Positions 25,701 to 36,114 of a DNA stretch of 64,000 bases are shown here, piece after piece. The DNA comes from Heterobasidion occidentale. Lineage: Eukaryota; Basidiomycota; Agaricomycetes; Russulales; Bondarzewiaceae. The stretch spans positions 1,178,001 to 1,242,000 of the forward strand of contig JBCAQO010000005.1 of the NCBI GenBank assembly GCA_039111635.1. The letters are read 5' to 3'. Made by a program: the position numbers and the translations under genes. How positions within the stretch are numbered: position 1 is the first letter of the stretch; each line of letters opens with the position of its first letter. The notes below the pieces were generated by a model that saw only the letters and a program-made list of their open reading frames with translations, searched no databases and was not told the origin of the DNA.

Positions 25701-25897
25701 TGTCCTCCGCGCGGTGCCGCTGCAGGCCCGCGTCGGACGCCCACAGCAGCGGGTAGAGCACCTGCGGCGCGGCGTTCGTGTAAATCGCGGCACGGTCATC
25801 GCATGCATGTGGACGACGGGCGAGAGGGACGCACGACGAGGAGCCAGTGGCGCGTGTGCGGGTCGCCCGCAAAGGCAGATATCAATGGGATGGCCAT
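22791..25897 (-). CDS. Nucleotide-sugar-transporter-like protein fused to a glycosyltransferase-like lumenal domain (interrupted frame)
   Basis: Two blocks read as one gene. The N-terminal block starts at 25897 (MAIPLISAF) and is rich in membrane segments, for example WVSLVVIAWAAALWAAQTYL (about 25420), VAVAFSAALTLYGLYAF (about 25230) and AWFILVSLAVFTALTVVYL (about 24970). Its spacing resembles DMT/SLC35 nucleotide-sugar transporters. It ends AAFGLALLF then TGA, and an ATG overlaps that TGA (TGATG, 24537-24541). One extra T in the TTTT run at 24541-24544 would fuse the frames. That gives a single hydrophobic helix pair ending VASWASVLYVLRESD, which fits the last helix of such transporters. 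After a phase-matched intron comes a lone helix, VGGAVFAALILSSAYG, then a large domain: SHARYDVNLDYY, HPCYAGYLWAPFDTLLNV, GGSADTMYIPGRH, WWIWEPPLNATF and FHTFHWGD. That domain resembles a lumenal GT-A-type or STELLO/DUF288-like protein; the family is unproven. Alternatively these are two separate genes. Confidence 0.6.
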
Positions 25898-26614
25898 CGC
25901 GCGGCGTCGTTGCGCGCAGGCTGTGTGCTGTGTGCTTTGCAGAGAGAGAGAAAGACGGGTCTGGAGGAGTGAGGAGGAGAGCTGTGATGACGGTGCACAC
26001 AGCAGCAGCAGCCCGATGCCGATGCCGATGCTGATGGCGAGCGCGCGCGGCGGCCGCCGTACGTCCGTCCGCGCGAGGCCACGTGGTCGCTGCGCGGAAG
26101 TCCGAAGGCCTTCTATCTGCGAGCGAGCGCCGATCCTAAAAGCGAGTTGTGGCTTCTTCTGGGCAGCGCGCCCACAACGCACACCCAATCGTGATCGGCT
26201 AGACCGCTTCCGCATCAAGTGGCCAAGCACTCAGTGGGCGGAATCTCAGATGGTGCTCAATAACTTTGCTTTTCCGTCTGTACTGACTACCATGTAAAGA
26301 TCGACGTGTCAAGGCTCGCCAGGCGCGATCCCGCTTGAGCAAAATGTGAGAGGCAATGAGTGTGGGATGAGGTGGGGGGTGGCAGGAAATAAACAAAAAA
26401 AGAAAAGATACACATGCGGGCTACTGGTCTCTGCCTGGGTATATAGGGTGGTGGTGTGGTGGTCGAGTCGGAGCCAATAACGAAGAGCCGGCGGTGACAC
26501 AAGCGGGGGCGAATACACTACATGCCGCTCGTAACAAGCGCATAGATCGTCGCGACAAGAAACGGGACCGCAGCGGCGGAAAATATGATACATCGAAATA
26601 CGGCTATCGTAAAG

Positions 26615-28518
26615 TCATTCGTCAACGTCGTTGTAGAGTGATGGTTCGTGTGTTCGCCCTGGAGCGCGGATTGCGAGTTGCGAGTCACGGCGTGCTCGAG
26701 GCCGGGGGGTCTTGAACTGCTTCTTCTTCTCCTCCTCCTCCTCCTCCGCTTCTCCCTCTGCGTACGGGTCCTCTCCCTCCTCGTCAAACTCCGTCAGCGC
26801 GTCGTCGTCCTCGCCGTCGTCCTCTTCGTCCGAGTACAAAAAGTAGTCGACATGGCTGCTCTGCTTCTCGCGCAGCGCGTCCGTGTCCTCGTCGCGCGCG
26901 TATCTGTGCAGCAGGACGTGCGCGATGGGGCGGCCGGTCACCGCGCGGAACTCGAGAAAGTCCCGGATGTAGTCGCCGGACAGGCCCGCGATCTTGAGCG
27001 TCTCGAGCGCGGGCAGCAGAACGTAGTCCGCCTGCGCTTGCTTCTGAGCCCCCTTTCCGGCGTCCTGGGACTCGGGGGCGGGAGCAGAGTCCGCCGGCGG
27101 CGGTTACTGTGGGTGGGAAGGGCGCCGGGGCTGCCGTCGCACGCGTGCGCGTCTGTGAGCGAGAGCGCGCGGAAGAACTCGTCCTGCATGCGCCGAAAGT
27201 CGATCTCGAGGTGGGTGAGCTTCGGGACGGACTTGAGGAACGTGCGCCAGGACTGGGTCGAGCAGTCGAGCGCGGCGACGCGGAGGTGGCGCAGCTCGGG
27301 GACGCGCGGCACGCCGTCGTCGACGAGCGCGCCCATGAACGCGGAGAAGTCCGTGTCGTCCTGCTGCGTGAGCTCGAGCTCGAGCGTGCGGAGCGCGGGG
27401 ACGGCCATGTTGCGCACGATGAGGCAGAGCATGTCCGGGTCGAGGTCGTGGATGGAGAGCTCCGCGAGGCGCGGAGGGGATCGGGTCGGTGGACCACTGG
27501 ACGTCCTCGCGCGGGCCGCTGTAGTGCAGGGCGAGGCGCTCGAGGTCGGGGCAGGCGCGGAGGATGGCCTCCCACTGCTCGCAGGTGGGGCGCGTGGGCT
27601 CGGCGTGGAGCTTGAGCTCGAGGGAGCGGAGGCCGGCGAGGTAGGGCGTCGCGTGGAGGGCCCAGGCGAGGTTAACGCCAACGAGGGAGAGGTCCTTTAT
27701 GGCGGTCGCGTCGCTGCAGAGGACGGGGACGGGGGCGCGGGCGGTCTGGGCGGCGAGGTTCTGGAGCGAGTCCCAATTTTCGAGGTGCCAGAGCTGCACG
27801 CTCTCGAGGTTGGGGACGGGGCCGGTCGCGTGGAGGCGGTCGCGGGCGCCGGCCTTGCAGACGAGGTCGGAGACCTTGAGGATGAGGGAGCGCCAGCGGG
27901 TGGAGTGGGGGTCGACGACGTCGAAGGCGGGGTGGAACTCTTCGCGGGAGAGGGTGTGGCCGGGGACGTGGTCGGGGAGGGAGACGGTGTCGATGAAGAT
28001 GTCGAGGGGGCGGGAGCGGGAGCGGAGGATGAACTGCTGGCTGCGCTCGAGGTGGACGGGCTTGCGCATGCGGATGCTGGTCCAGAGGGACGGGGTCTGG
28101 AGAGCGACGGTGCGCCAGTGATGGCAGACATGGGAGACGAGGACCTCGAAGTTGGTGCCGTGCTCGCGGGGGCGGCGCTTGAAGGGGCGATCCTGATCGA
28201 CGACGTGCTCGTAGCCGAGGCAGAAGATGCGGGTGAGGAGCTCAACGGGAAGGATGTGGATGAGGGAGGCGCTGGGGGGCTGTGCGAGGAGGGAGAGGAA
28301 GCGCATGATGCATGATGAGAGATGTGAGAAGGTGTGGGAGCGGGTTGGATGGGAAGGGGACTTGCCTGAAGGGAGGGCGGGGTATTTGTGGGTTGGGGAT
28401 CGAGGGGTTCCATGTCGTACACGCGGTGGGTGATGTGCAGGGAATGGGGGATCGGGGGGTGGGTGACGAGGGGGGCGTACTGGGGGCGTACTTTGTGACG
28501 GGGACTGGGCGAGGACAT
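26615..28518 (-). CDS. F-box / leucine-rich-repeat-like protein with acidic tail
   Basis: Likely SCF ubiquitin-ligase adaptor typical of large basidiomycete families. The F-box-like helix IHILPVELLTRIFCLGYE is followed by VLVSHVCHHWRTVALQTPSLW, the standard F-box-like signature. LRR-like stretches follow, for example LRSLELKLHAEP, LRTLELELT and LTHLEIDFRRMQ. The C-terminus is acidic (ALTEFDEEGEDPYAEGEAEEEEEEK). The preferred start is MSSPSPRHK at 28518, joined across a GC-AG intron (28280-28365, donor GCAAGT) in phase to the F-box exon; an in-intron ATG at 28306 is the alternative start. The frame breaks at the CCCC run 27476-27479 (one C too many), where IP joins PRLAELSIHDLD. A second change of frame is needed at about 27070-27120 before LPALETLKIAGLSGDYIRD. 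Either sequence errors or a pseudogene. Confidence 0.65.
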
Positions 28519-29982
28519 GGGCCCGATTGCGATGGATGAATGCGGTTGGAGAAAGAGCGACTCGGCTTGGAAACTGTCAGTGCGCCCCAGCTCGTGCGCT
28601 CCAAATAGGGGGCATTTTCGTCGACGGCCAGCGGACCACGGCGGCTGTCTTTATGCCCGTCCATAACCTAAGCAGCAGTGCACGACGCTAGCCGTCCCCA
28701 CACCCTCGGCTCCCTCTTTCCAATCCCTTTTCTCCCCCGTCCCTGAGCCACTTCCCCCTGCGGAACATACTTGCAGCGCGGGGGCACCCTGGATCGCCCC
28801 CCCCCTCTTCCATGGATCTCTGCGCCCGTCCACTCTCCACCGACGCCCAGCTGTCTGCGCACAGGCGTGCACCATACTAATACCCAGGGAAGTGACTCGG
28901 TGGCGGCTGCTCCAGGCCATGGGCCATCCCTCTTACAGATCGATCGCCGAACTTTATCTCCAGAACCTCGGCCGACGAATATAATAATATATATATTTGC
29001 TTTCGTCAATTTGCTTCCGTCCACTAGTCAACTAGCTCTGCTTACTTAGCCGCCGGCAGCGAGCGCCCTCCTCAACTCACCATCTCGCCGACTCCCCATC
29101 GCCCCCCGCTCCACCCGTCCCGTCTCGCAGCGCGATCCCCACGCCGCCGCATCGACCGACAGCCAGGCAAACCCGAGGACGCACCTTGCCCAGTCCTCGC
29201 CCTCGCCCTGCGACCGGCACATGCTGCATACGGAGCGCAATGGGCGTTCCCGAGATTCGCGATCCCGATGTTTTCCAGATCAGCCTTCGACCGCCACCGC
29301 TCGCGTTACTTTCCCTTCGCCGCCCACGTCAGCTCACAGCTGTCCGATCCCCGCACCCGAGTCCCGCGAACAGAACCCGCTGCAGTACGACACTCGACCC
29401 ACCCCGCTCGTGCTATCCGCCTTTGCAGCTCTAAGCACCGCGCTTCATCTTTCGCTCAGTCACCACATGCGCCCCCCCCCGCCGATCTCCCCCACCCACC
29501 CTGAGGCAGACGCCCTCCACCCACCTATAGGGGCTCTGCGCTGCGGTCACATCTCGCGACCAGCAACCCTGATGACTTGATGAGTGTCGCCTCGCCAGGC
29601 CGCATGTATATCAAATTCCCTGCGCGGGGCACTCGACCGATTTTCATCTAAATAGCGCTTCTTCGAACATCGACTATCAATCAGAACCGCGTCGAGCCAA
29701 GAACACGCTGATCAGGCATGGCATGTATTATGGCGCGAACCCTCTATGTGATCGACACGGCATGACAAATGTGCAGATAGAGGACAGCCGTCCAATGAGT
29801 GAATGAACATTATATTCCATCCACGAGTCGCGAGCACTAGCAGCGCTGCGCACGCGCACGCGTCCCCAACGCCAACGCCTTGTCCATGTCTCAGCACACG
29901 CAGCGTTTGAATATCCGACTCGCGATCGAGGCACTGGTGCACGGCGCCGGAGTCCCGAGCGCGCCCGCCCCCGGTCTCGGAT
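28519..29982. other. Intergenic, GC- and C-rich, no recognisable gene
   Basis: Holds the presumed promoter of the F-box gene and the 3' flank of the mitochondrial K+/H+ exchange gene. A short AT-rich island (ATAATAATATATATAT, about 28980-28996) stands out in otherwise GC-rich DNA. No coding frame has a family signature. Confidence 0.4.
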
Positions 29983-31310
29983 TCATTTGTACGTCCCCCG
30001 GCGCAGGCGAACGCCCGCCTGTTCGATGGCGCGGTGCATGTCCGACGCCGCAGATGACGGCAGATCGAACAGGCTCAGGATCGGCGGCACCGCGTCGCGC
30101 GCGAGGATGACCTGAGCGGTCGTGTCGCCGCCGCCGCCGCCGCCGCCCGCGCCCGCACCGGCGGCCCCACTTGCGGGACGCGATTGGTGAGCAGGGTCGG
30201 TCTCGGACTCGGGCATGGGGTCGTGGGAAGGCGATCTGCGGGCCTCGCCTGCCGTCGAGCGAAGCGGTGGCGGGTGCGCAGCGTATATTTCATCGAGACG
30301 AGGGTTCGAGTGAGGTACGATGGCGCCTTCTCGAAGGAGCGACTCTAGGTAGCCCGACGCCTGGTAGGCTGCGAGGTCGATCAGACGTCTTGGATGAGTA
30401 CTTATGCGCGCGCGCGCGCGACGCGAAGCCGAGCTCACCTCTGTAGTGCGACCAGGACCGCCAAACGCAGAAAAAGAAGGGTAGGTTGGGCACCACGGCT
30501 GCAGACGAGGTTGAGCGGGCTGTCGAGCGGGCTACACGGGAAGGCGGCGGGAAGACGCACGGATGATCATGAACGGCGTGGTGAGCGGTGCTAACAGCAT
30601 CCACATGTAAAACCCTCTGCGGTGGCGCGGTGTCCGCTTCGCCACCAGCTTTTCTATGTGTGCCAGGGGCGACGTGCCCAGCAATTTAGGGTGTATGAGC
30701 GGGATCTGCGGTGAGGAGCGAGAGGTGGGTATGTTGACACTGCGAGACCGTCGGCTCAGGCGCTCACCGAGATGGGTTTCTCTTCGTCACCGCTCTTCGT
30801 CAGTTCGGAGAGCTTCGGGCCCATGGAGGGGTCCAGTCCGTTCAGCGCGAGCTCTTCAAAGTCCATTCGATCGACCAATCGCTCTCCATACCGGAATACC
30901 TTGAACTAAGCATGTCATGTGGTCAGAAGACGCGTTTTTAATCACGGCACAGACGGAGGCGCGTCGCGCGACGCAGCCTTCGAGAGGTTCCACACGAGCG
31001 TTCGCGAAGAGGCAGTATTGCGAGCGAGCGAGCGAGGGGCGAAGCGAGATGTGGCCGTGGCGTGCCGACTGACCTTCCAGGTGTTCTCTGGCGCCTGCCC
31101 GAAGCCCGCCCAGACCTCTGCGGCTTTGCCTGTGACCCTGCCCAGCAAGTTCGCCTTGCGGTCCTTTGGGGGCGGCGGCTGTTGGAAATGGAAGTAAATC
31201 AGGGGCTCGGGGGTGTCGGACGCGCGCGCGTGCTTCTGTCCGCGAACTGCGCTCGTGAGGGGGAGCGCGATGATGCGCATGGGGAGCCTGCTTCTGGGTA
31301 TGACGGACAT
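29983..31310 (-). CDS. Mitochondrial K+/H+ exchange-related protein (Mit_KHE1 family)
   Basis: Family related to yeast YDL183C (Mrx19/CDR family), linked to mitochondrial K+/H+ exchange across the inner membrane. The start MSVIPRSRLPMRIIALPLTS at 31310 provides a basic, presequence-like N-terminus. Exons in phase include LIYFHFQQPPPPKD and GFGQAPENTWK; then FKVFRYGERLVDRMDFEE (about 30895); then IPLIHPKLLGTSPLAHIEK and FYMWMLLAPLTTPFMII (about 30680-30570); then VPNLPFFFCVWRSWSHYR (about 30510-30440, a membrane hairpin); then RLIDLAAYQASGYLESLLREG. A glycine-rich linker (GCC repeats, about 30127-30150) precedes a terminal helix ILARDAVPPILSLFDLP. The family assignment rests on the RWxxYR-type membrane hairpin and overall order; the biochemical role remains poorly defined. 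Confidence 0.72.
30404..30421. repeat. Alternating CG tract inside a Mit_KHE1 intron
   Basis: A (CG)n run of about 16 nt lies within the short intron separating WRSWSHYR from RLIDLAAY, close to its donor GTGAGC. Alternating purine-pyrimidine tracts of this sort can adopt Z-DNA; here it is just an observation. Confidence 0.6.
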
Positions 31311-31393
31311 GGCGGGCGCGAAAAAAATAACTTAGTAGGCGGCGCTGGCGTGCGTTGAAGTGCAAGGGGTAGGGCGTTCAAGGCGTGGAGGTC

Positions 31394-32017
31394 ATGCGGG
31401 TGGTTGAGGACAAGGAGTTGGGACGGGAAGGGAAGAATCGGAAGGCTGGGATGGAGTCGAGGCTCGAGGCGCGGCCGCTGGTTCGACGCCACCCGGCTGC
31501 GTGCACTCCACGTCCATCCACGCATCCGTCATGACTCGCCCATCGAACCAGACTCCCCCGCCTCTTCTGCGTCCTCCGACACACAGCCAGGAGAAGAGAC
31601 CGCCAACATCCCCAACATCTCCATCGGTCCCACCGTCGGCTCACAGACCCACGCCATCTTCGCCCGCGCCACCGCCTCCACCAAACGTCGTCTCCCGAGC
31701 GGCGCTGGGCACTCCACCAGCGCGCGCGACTCAAAGTCCAGGCGGAAGGAGAATCTCGGTGGCTCAAAGAAGCACCCGTTTGTGTCAGACTGGGTCGAGG
31801 GCAAGGCGTCCGAGAGCAGGCAGAAGGAGGACTTCATCGATGGGCAGCTGTCCGAGGCGTTGAAGAAGAGTGCGTCTTTCGCGTCCTCTCTCCCTCTCTA
31901 TTGCTCTCATATGGCACGCGTCTCGCCGCCCTCTCGCCTACTAACTTGCGTCCCCCGCTCTCTCGTGCAGTCATCCAAGACCCGTTCGATGACGAGTTCA
32001 TCATCGCGGCTAGCTGA
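31394..32017 (+). CDS. Small unknown protein with conserved-looking C-terminus
   Basis: I do not recognise this protein. A good frame runs from SPIEPDSPASSASSD to KKHPFVSDWVEGKA and EDFIDGQLSEALKK. It then crosses a GTGCGT/GTGCAG intron (about 31870-31970) in phase into IIQDPFDDEFIIAAS, TGA at 32015-32017. The N-terminal start is uncertain: the nearest ATG (31394) is in a different frame, so either a single-base break or an unseen first exon is involved. The protein is hydrophilic and probably disordered. It starts only 84 nt from the divergent mitochondrial gene, so the two may share a promoter. Confidence 0.35.
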
Positions 32018-32935
32018 AGCAGTGCGCGTCAGTCTTGTACATATAAATGCTCCCTGTATCTACCGCTGTAAGTGCTTCACCGACGCCCGTCGTACAGCCG
32101 CTCCCATGACACGAGCTTCGTTGATCCACATACAGGTCTGCCGCTCGTGTGTCAATCCATATATGTACGATACGTATGCCGCCGAATCCAAATCCATTCC
32201 GAAACCTGTGCCGCATGCAGGTGTCCTCTCTCCGACTGATCAACAGATGCGGAAGCCCGCGTGCGCCCTCCGTCTTGTCTTATCCCGATCGTCCAGGCAG
32301 CGCGCCCCGAGATGTCCTATGACCGCTTAGCCTATGGTCGCATCTCCGCCGCTCTGATTCGGACTTTGGGTGTCTCCTTTGTGCTGTCACCCTGAGATCT
32401 AACGCTTTCCAGAGAGGGTCCGATCTTGGTGGATGGGATCCATTTTGATTCGTCTGGGCGCCCTACGTACAGGCACCCGTCTCTGCCCGTGGGCAGAATA
32501 CGTGACGGACGATCTTTACCATCGGCTCATCGTCGAGACGCCAACCGTGCCTTAGCCTGAGTAATTCCTCGGAGTGGCGCAGCAGCAGGTGCTCGCGCTC
32601 AGATTAGAATCCAGAGGTGGTTCGTGTGCGATCTGGTGGGGATTCCTCAGAGCACCCAGATTTGCCCATCCTAGGTAGTCGTAGGAGCTCCGCGTTTCCC
32701 AACGTCGACGACGCACAGAGTATTCTTAGCACTGGTGTGGGGAAAGCGGGCCAGCTGACTGCGCACGACGAGCCCAGACAAATTATGGCTCCCCGAGCTT
32801 CCACCGCAGGGCCATATAATCATAGAGGTTTGCACGTCGGGCGCACTCACGACCTTGTTCTGCAACCTGTTCTGCACCCGTCCTGTTCGAACTTTGACGT
32901 GGTCTCTGTGCAAACTCTGATCAGACGCAGCCATC
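32018..32935. other. Intergenic region upstream of the PhyH-like gene
   Basis: About 0.9 kb without a supported gene. It should contain the terminator of the small upstream gene and the promoter of the PhyH-like gene. The open frame on the opposite strand (32671-33453) is a shadow of the PhyH exons. Confidence 0.4.
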
Positions 32936-34153
32936 ATGGGCGCAAAGTATGCGCATCTCACGCGTAAACACCTTTCACCCGGATCCTTCTCGAAAACGGA
33001 TACGCTGATGCTGTCACGATTCGGCTGCCTTCGATACGGAACTGGACAGAGGAGCAGGTGGACCATTTCCTGGAGCACGGGTACATCGTTATCAAAGGCG
33101 CCTTCACGCCTGAGAAGGCTGCCGAGTGGACGAAGGATATGTGGGCCCGACTGGGCATGGACCCGAACGACAAATCTACCTGGGACAGGGAGCGCATCCA
33201 TATGCCGTCGCACAGGCGAGAGACCGTCGCGTCGTTTGCGCCCAAAGTAGGCTTGCCTTCTTTTGTGAGAGCGCTGGTTCTGGCTTATGTGTAGATCAGG
33301 CGTGGGGGGCCATGACAAGAGCTGCTGGGCGGAGAGGAGCGCATCGACGAAGAGTCCAGCGCGTGGGGCGACTCGTTCATCGTCAATCTTGGCACGGACG
33401 AGCTCGAGGGTGTCGATAAGGGCGTCGATCCGAAGGACTTGGGCAACTGGCACGTCGACGGCGATTTCTTCGTACGCGTCTGCCCGCTTCTACGCTTCTC
33501 TTGTGCACGTACAGACGTGGCTGAACAGAGTCACGCAGGTGCATTTCCTCGACTCGCCCGAGCAGGCTCTGCTGGTGATCCCCATCTTCTCCGCGATCAA
33601 GCCGCGCGGGGGCGGCACGTACATCTGCACCGACGGGCTCGACAAGATCGCCCGCCACCTCGCCGCGCACCCCGAGGGCGTCCGCGCGACGCCACTCTCC
33701 TTCACGCCGGCGGACTCCACGCACGCAGACCCCGCGGACTCCCCCGGCTACTGGTCGCACCTCAAGGCGGTCCGGACGTGCAGCAGGTTCGTCGAGCTCA
33801 CAGGCGACGTGGGCGACGTCGTGCTGCTCCACCCGCTCATGCTGCATTCGGCATCGAAGAACCACCTGCGCGTTCCGCGCGTGATCACGAACCCGCCCGT
33901 CGCGCTTAAGGAGCCGTTCGACTTCCACAGGCGGAACCCGGACGACTACAGCTTGGTGGAGAGGAAGACGTTGAGGACGCTCGGGGTCGATAGGTTTAAC
34001 TTTGAGATCGCGTCCTCGCGGAGGCGCGTCGTGCCGAATAGGGTGAGGATACAGGCGAAGATGTTGGAGGAGGAGAAGCGAAGGTTGGAGGAGTTGGAGA
34101 AGGGTATGAAGGCGGTGGATATCTCGTCTACGCGTTTGATCGCGGCCGTTTGA
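32936..34153 (+). CDS. Phytanoyl-CoA dioxygenase (PhyH)-like oxygenase
   Basis: Fe(II)/2-oxoglutarate-dependent oxygenase of the PhyH superfamily; the substrate is unknown in this fungal subgroup. The start MGAKYAHLTRKHLSPGSF at 32936 continues into RNWTEEQVDHFLEHGYIVIKG, DRERIHMPSHRRE, then AWGAM, ELLGGEERIDEE and GNWHVDGDFF. After an intron (33472-33538) comes VHFLDSPEQALLVIPIF. The iron ligands are visible: HxD in WHVDGD and the distal His in LLHPLMLHSASKN; a downstream Arg in NHLRVPRV suits 2-oxoglutarate binding. The C-terminus is a charged helix (AKMLEEEKRRLEELEKG). The frame breaks twice: one base missing near 33004 and one extra A near 33315. Repair of both gives a continuous, well-conserved protein, so I favour sequence error over decay. 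Confidence 0.8.
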
Positions 34154-34665
34154 AGGAACGCTTTTAGCCCCAACAAATCCGTGAGTACCTCAGTCTCTCG
34201 TAGACATTTGAGAGCTGACGGTCGACAGATCTTGAATGAGTGCTTTGTCTGTTCAAAGATGATATGGTGGACGGAGTCGATTTCTCTATATAAACATGGG
34301 GTATGAGATATGCCGGTGAACTCTGTAGTCTTGAGTCCTCCTAGTTTTCCTTCGATGCGTAGAGGGCTCTTCAAACGGCTGCTTGCTTTTGTACCGATGC
34401 TTCATGGCGATGAGAGAGCGATGAGAGCTGTGTTTTGCATCTTATCTGATTACGTGCGCGGTATGGCCAGCACCGCCATGCAGATCCGCATCGGAGCCGC
34501 GTTGCCTGTTGTCGTACCTTGAAGGCCGCCGTCCAGCCTCGTCCATTGATGTGTGTCTCAACAAATACGTGTTAGGCCGACAAACGCTTCGGATACGACA
34601 CTCCTTCGTCAGCTGCAAGGTGACGTTGAACCACGCTCGCCATATACCTCCAACATCAAGGCATT
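34154..34665. other. Intergenic region between PhyH-like and ZIP genes
   Basis: About 0.5 kb without a gene. A TATATAAA (about 34287-34294) could serve as a core promoter, although it lies about 370 nt before the ZIP start codon. Confidence 0.4.
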
Positions 34666-35865
34666 ATGAGCGCATTCTTAGCGTTGCTAGCTATGTCTGG
34701 CGTCCTAGCTCTGACTTCGTTTGGTGTTGGGATGCTGCCGTTATCCTTCTCGTATTCCAGTACGTGTTTGCGGTTCCAGCTGCGCCAGGCATCTGATCGA
34801 TGATAACAGGAAAACATCTGTCTCGGTTGTCAAGTCTTGGGACTGGCCTTCTACTTGGAACCGCACTAGGCGTCATAATCCCAGAGTACGTCGGAGGCAT
34901 CAGCATCGGTGTACATGACGCGTTCAAATTACTGCGGATATCATAGAGGCATAGAAGTTTTGGCGGAGTCGAGCTCCCAGCTACCTACGGGTACTATAGC
35001 GCTCTCGCTCCTTGCTGGTTTTTCGCTCATGCTCGTCGTGGAGCAGCTCGGATCGTCCATGCGCATGAGGCACCGAGCGACCAGTCTTTGAAGCCGCGAC
35101 GCGTCGTAGATGATGTGTCCTTCGACGTTGAGCTGGGCGAGCTCGAGAATGAGCAAGGTATCCCGAGTCGTTCTCGCGATGTCTCGCCTCGTCGCGGCAT
35201 CGTTGAGAGCGATACCAAGCAGCCCGCGTATCCGCTCACCGTCGGACTAGTCATACACGGTTTAGCAGATGGGCTCGCTCTCGGTGTCTCAGCACTGTCG
35301 TCAGGCGATTCATCGGTCTCTTCTGATCTGTCGTTCTTGGTCTTTCTAGCGCTTGCGATTCATAAAGGCTAGTGTCAACCATGATGCATTTTGGCAGGGA
35401 CTCTGATTGACGTTATGGACATAGCGCCCACCGCTCTTGCATACTCTACAACCCTGCTTTCGACTTCGCTGCCTCGCGTGGAATGCAAGAAGCATCTTTT
35501 TATATTCAGTTGTTCCACGCCTGTAGGGGCAGTCGTCGCTTACAGCGTGTTCGCATTTCTTGGAATCGGTCAAGCCCACAACGTTGGCATCGCTCTCCTC
35601 ATTTCGGTGAGCTTCTATTTTCATTAATAAGACTTTAAGTGCAAATTGTCTGCAGGGTGGAAGCTTTCTATACGTTGCCACTGTTCTACAACCTGTCTCC
35701 CACCACGCGTCACCTGAGGGGTCTGCGGAAGAAGAGGGGAAAAAGTCTCGCATCATTTTCATCTTATTGGGGATGTTTATACCGTATTTTATTGGTTCTG
35801 TCTTGGAGCATGGGCACGGCCATGCCAGCACCAGCAGTCCGGCCTTGGGATCTCCTCGGACGTGA
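34666..35865 (+). CDS. ZIP-family metal transporter (SLC39A9/Atx2-like)
   Basis: Multi-pass Zn/Mn transporter of the ZIP9/Atx2 branch, which acts in Golgi or endomembranes. The start MSAFLALLAMSGVLALTSFG is a first membrane helix. GTGLLLGTALGVIIPEG follows across two introns, then SLLAGFSLMLVVEQLG. The signature helix LVIHGLADGLALG carries the metal-binding His and Asp, and the next helix, ALAIHKAPTALAYS, carries the second HK-P motif. The loop contains HAHE and is acidic, typical of ZIP cytosolic loops. The C-terminus ends in a His-rich tail, LEHGHGHAS. The reading frame changes at CC 35057-35058 (one C missing), between VEQLGSS and HAHEAPSDQ. The donor after AIHK is a non-standard GCTAGT (about 35368) or is affected by another error. 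ATX2 is the yeast relative, but orthology is only inferred. Confidence 0.85.
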
Positions 35866-36114
35866 TCGTGATCGCGAGTCTGGGTACATACCATGCGGCT
35901 ATTTATCTGCCTCCCTATGCTGCCTTGCGTTTTCATACATTGCCTCGAAGCCCGAACCTGATCTGATTCTCGAATAAGTTGAACGCCACGTGTCAGATAC
36001 AGTTACGGCGAATAAGTCAACTTGGCTCATTTCCTGAAGTAGCAGTCCAAAAGCAAGTCTTCCGCCACCATCTTTCATCCACGATCTGTACGCGCCCTTT
36101 ATCATTTATTCGAC

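Noticed and set aside
26648..28315. 555-residue plus-strand open frame
   Set aside because: It mirrors the F-box gene on the opposite strand. Its repetitive Glu/Gly/Val content reflects antisense GC-rich codons, while the minus strand carries a real F-box signature.
32671..33453. 260-residue minus-strand frame
   Set aside because: Antisense of the PhyH-like exons that contain the HxD iron-binding motif.
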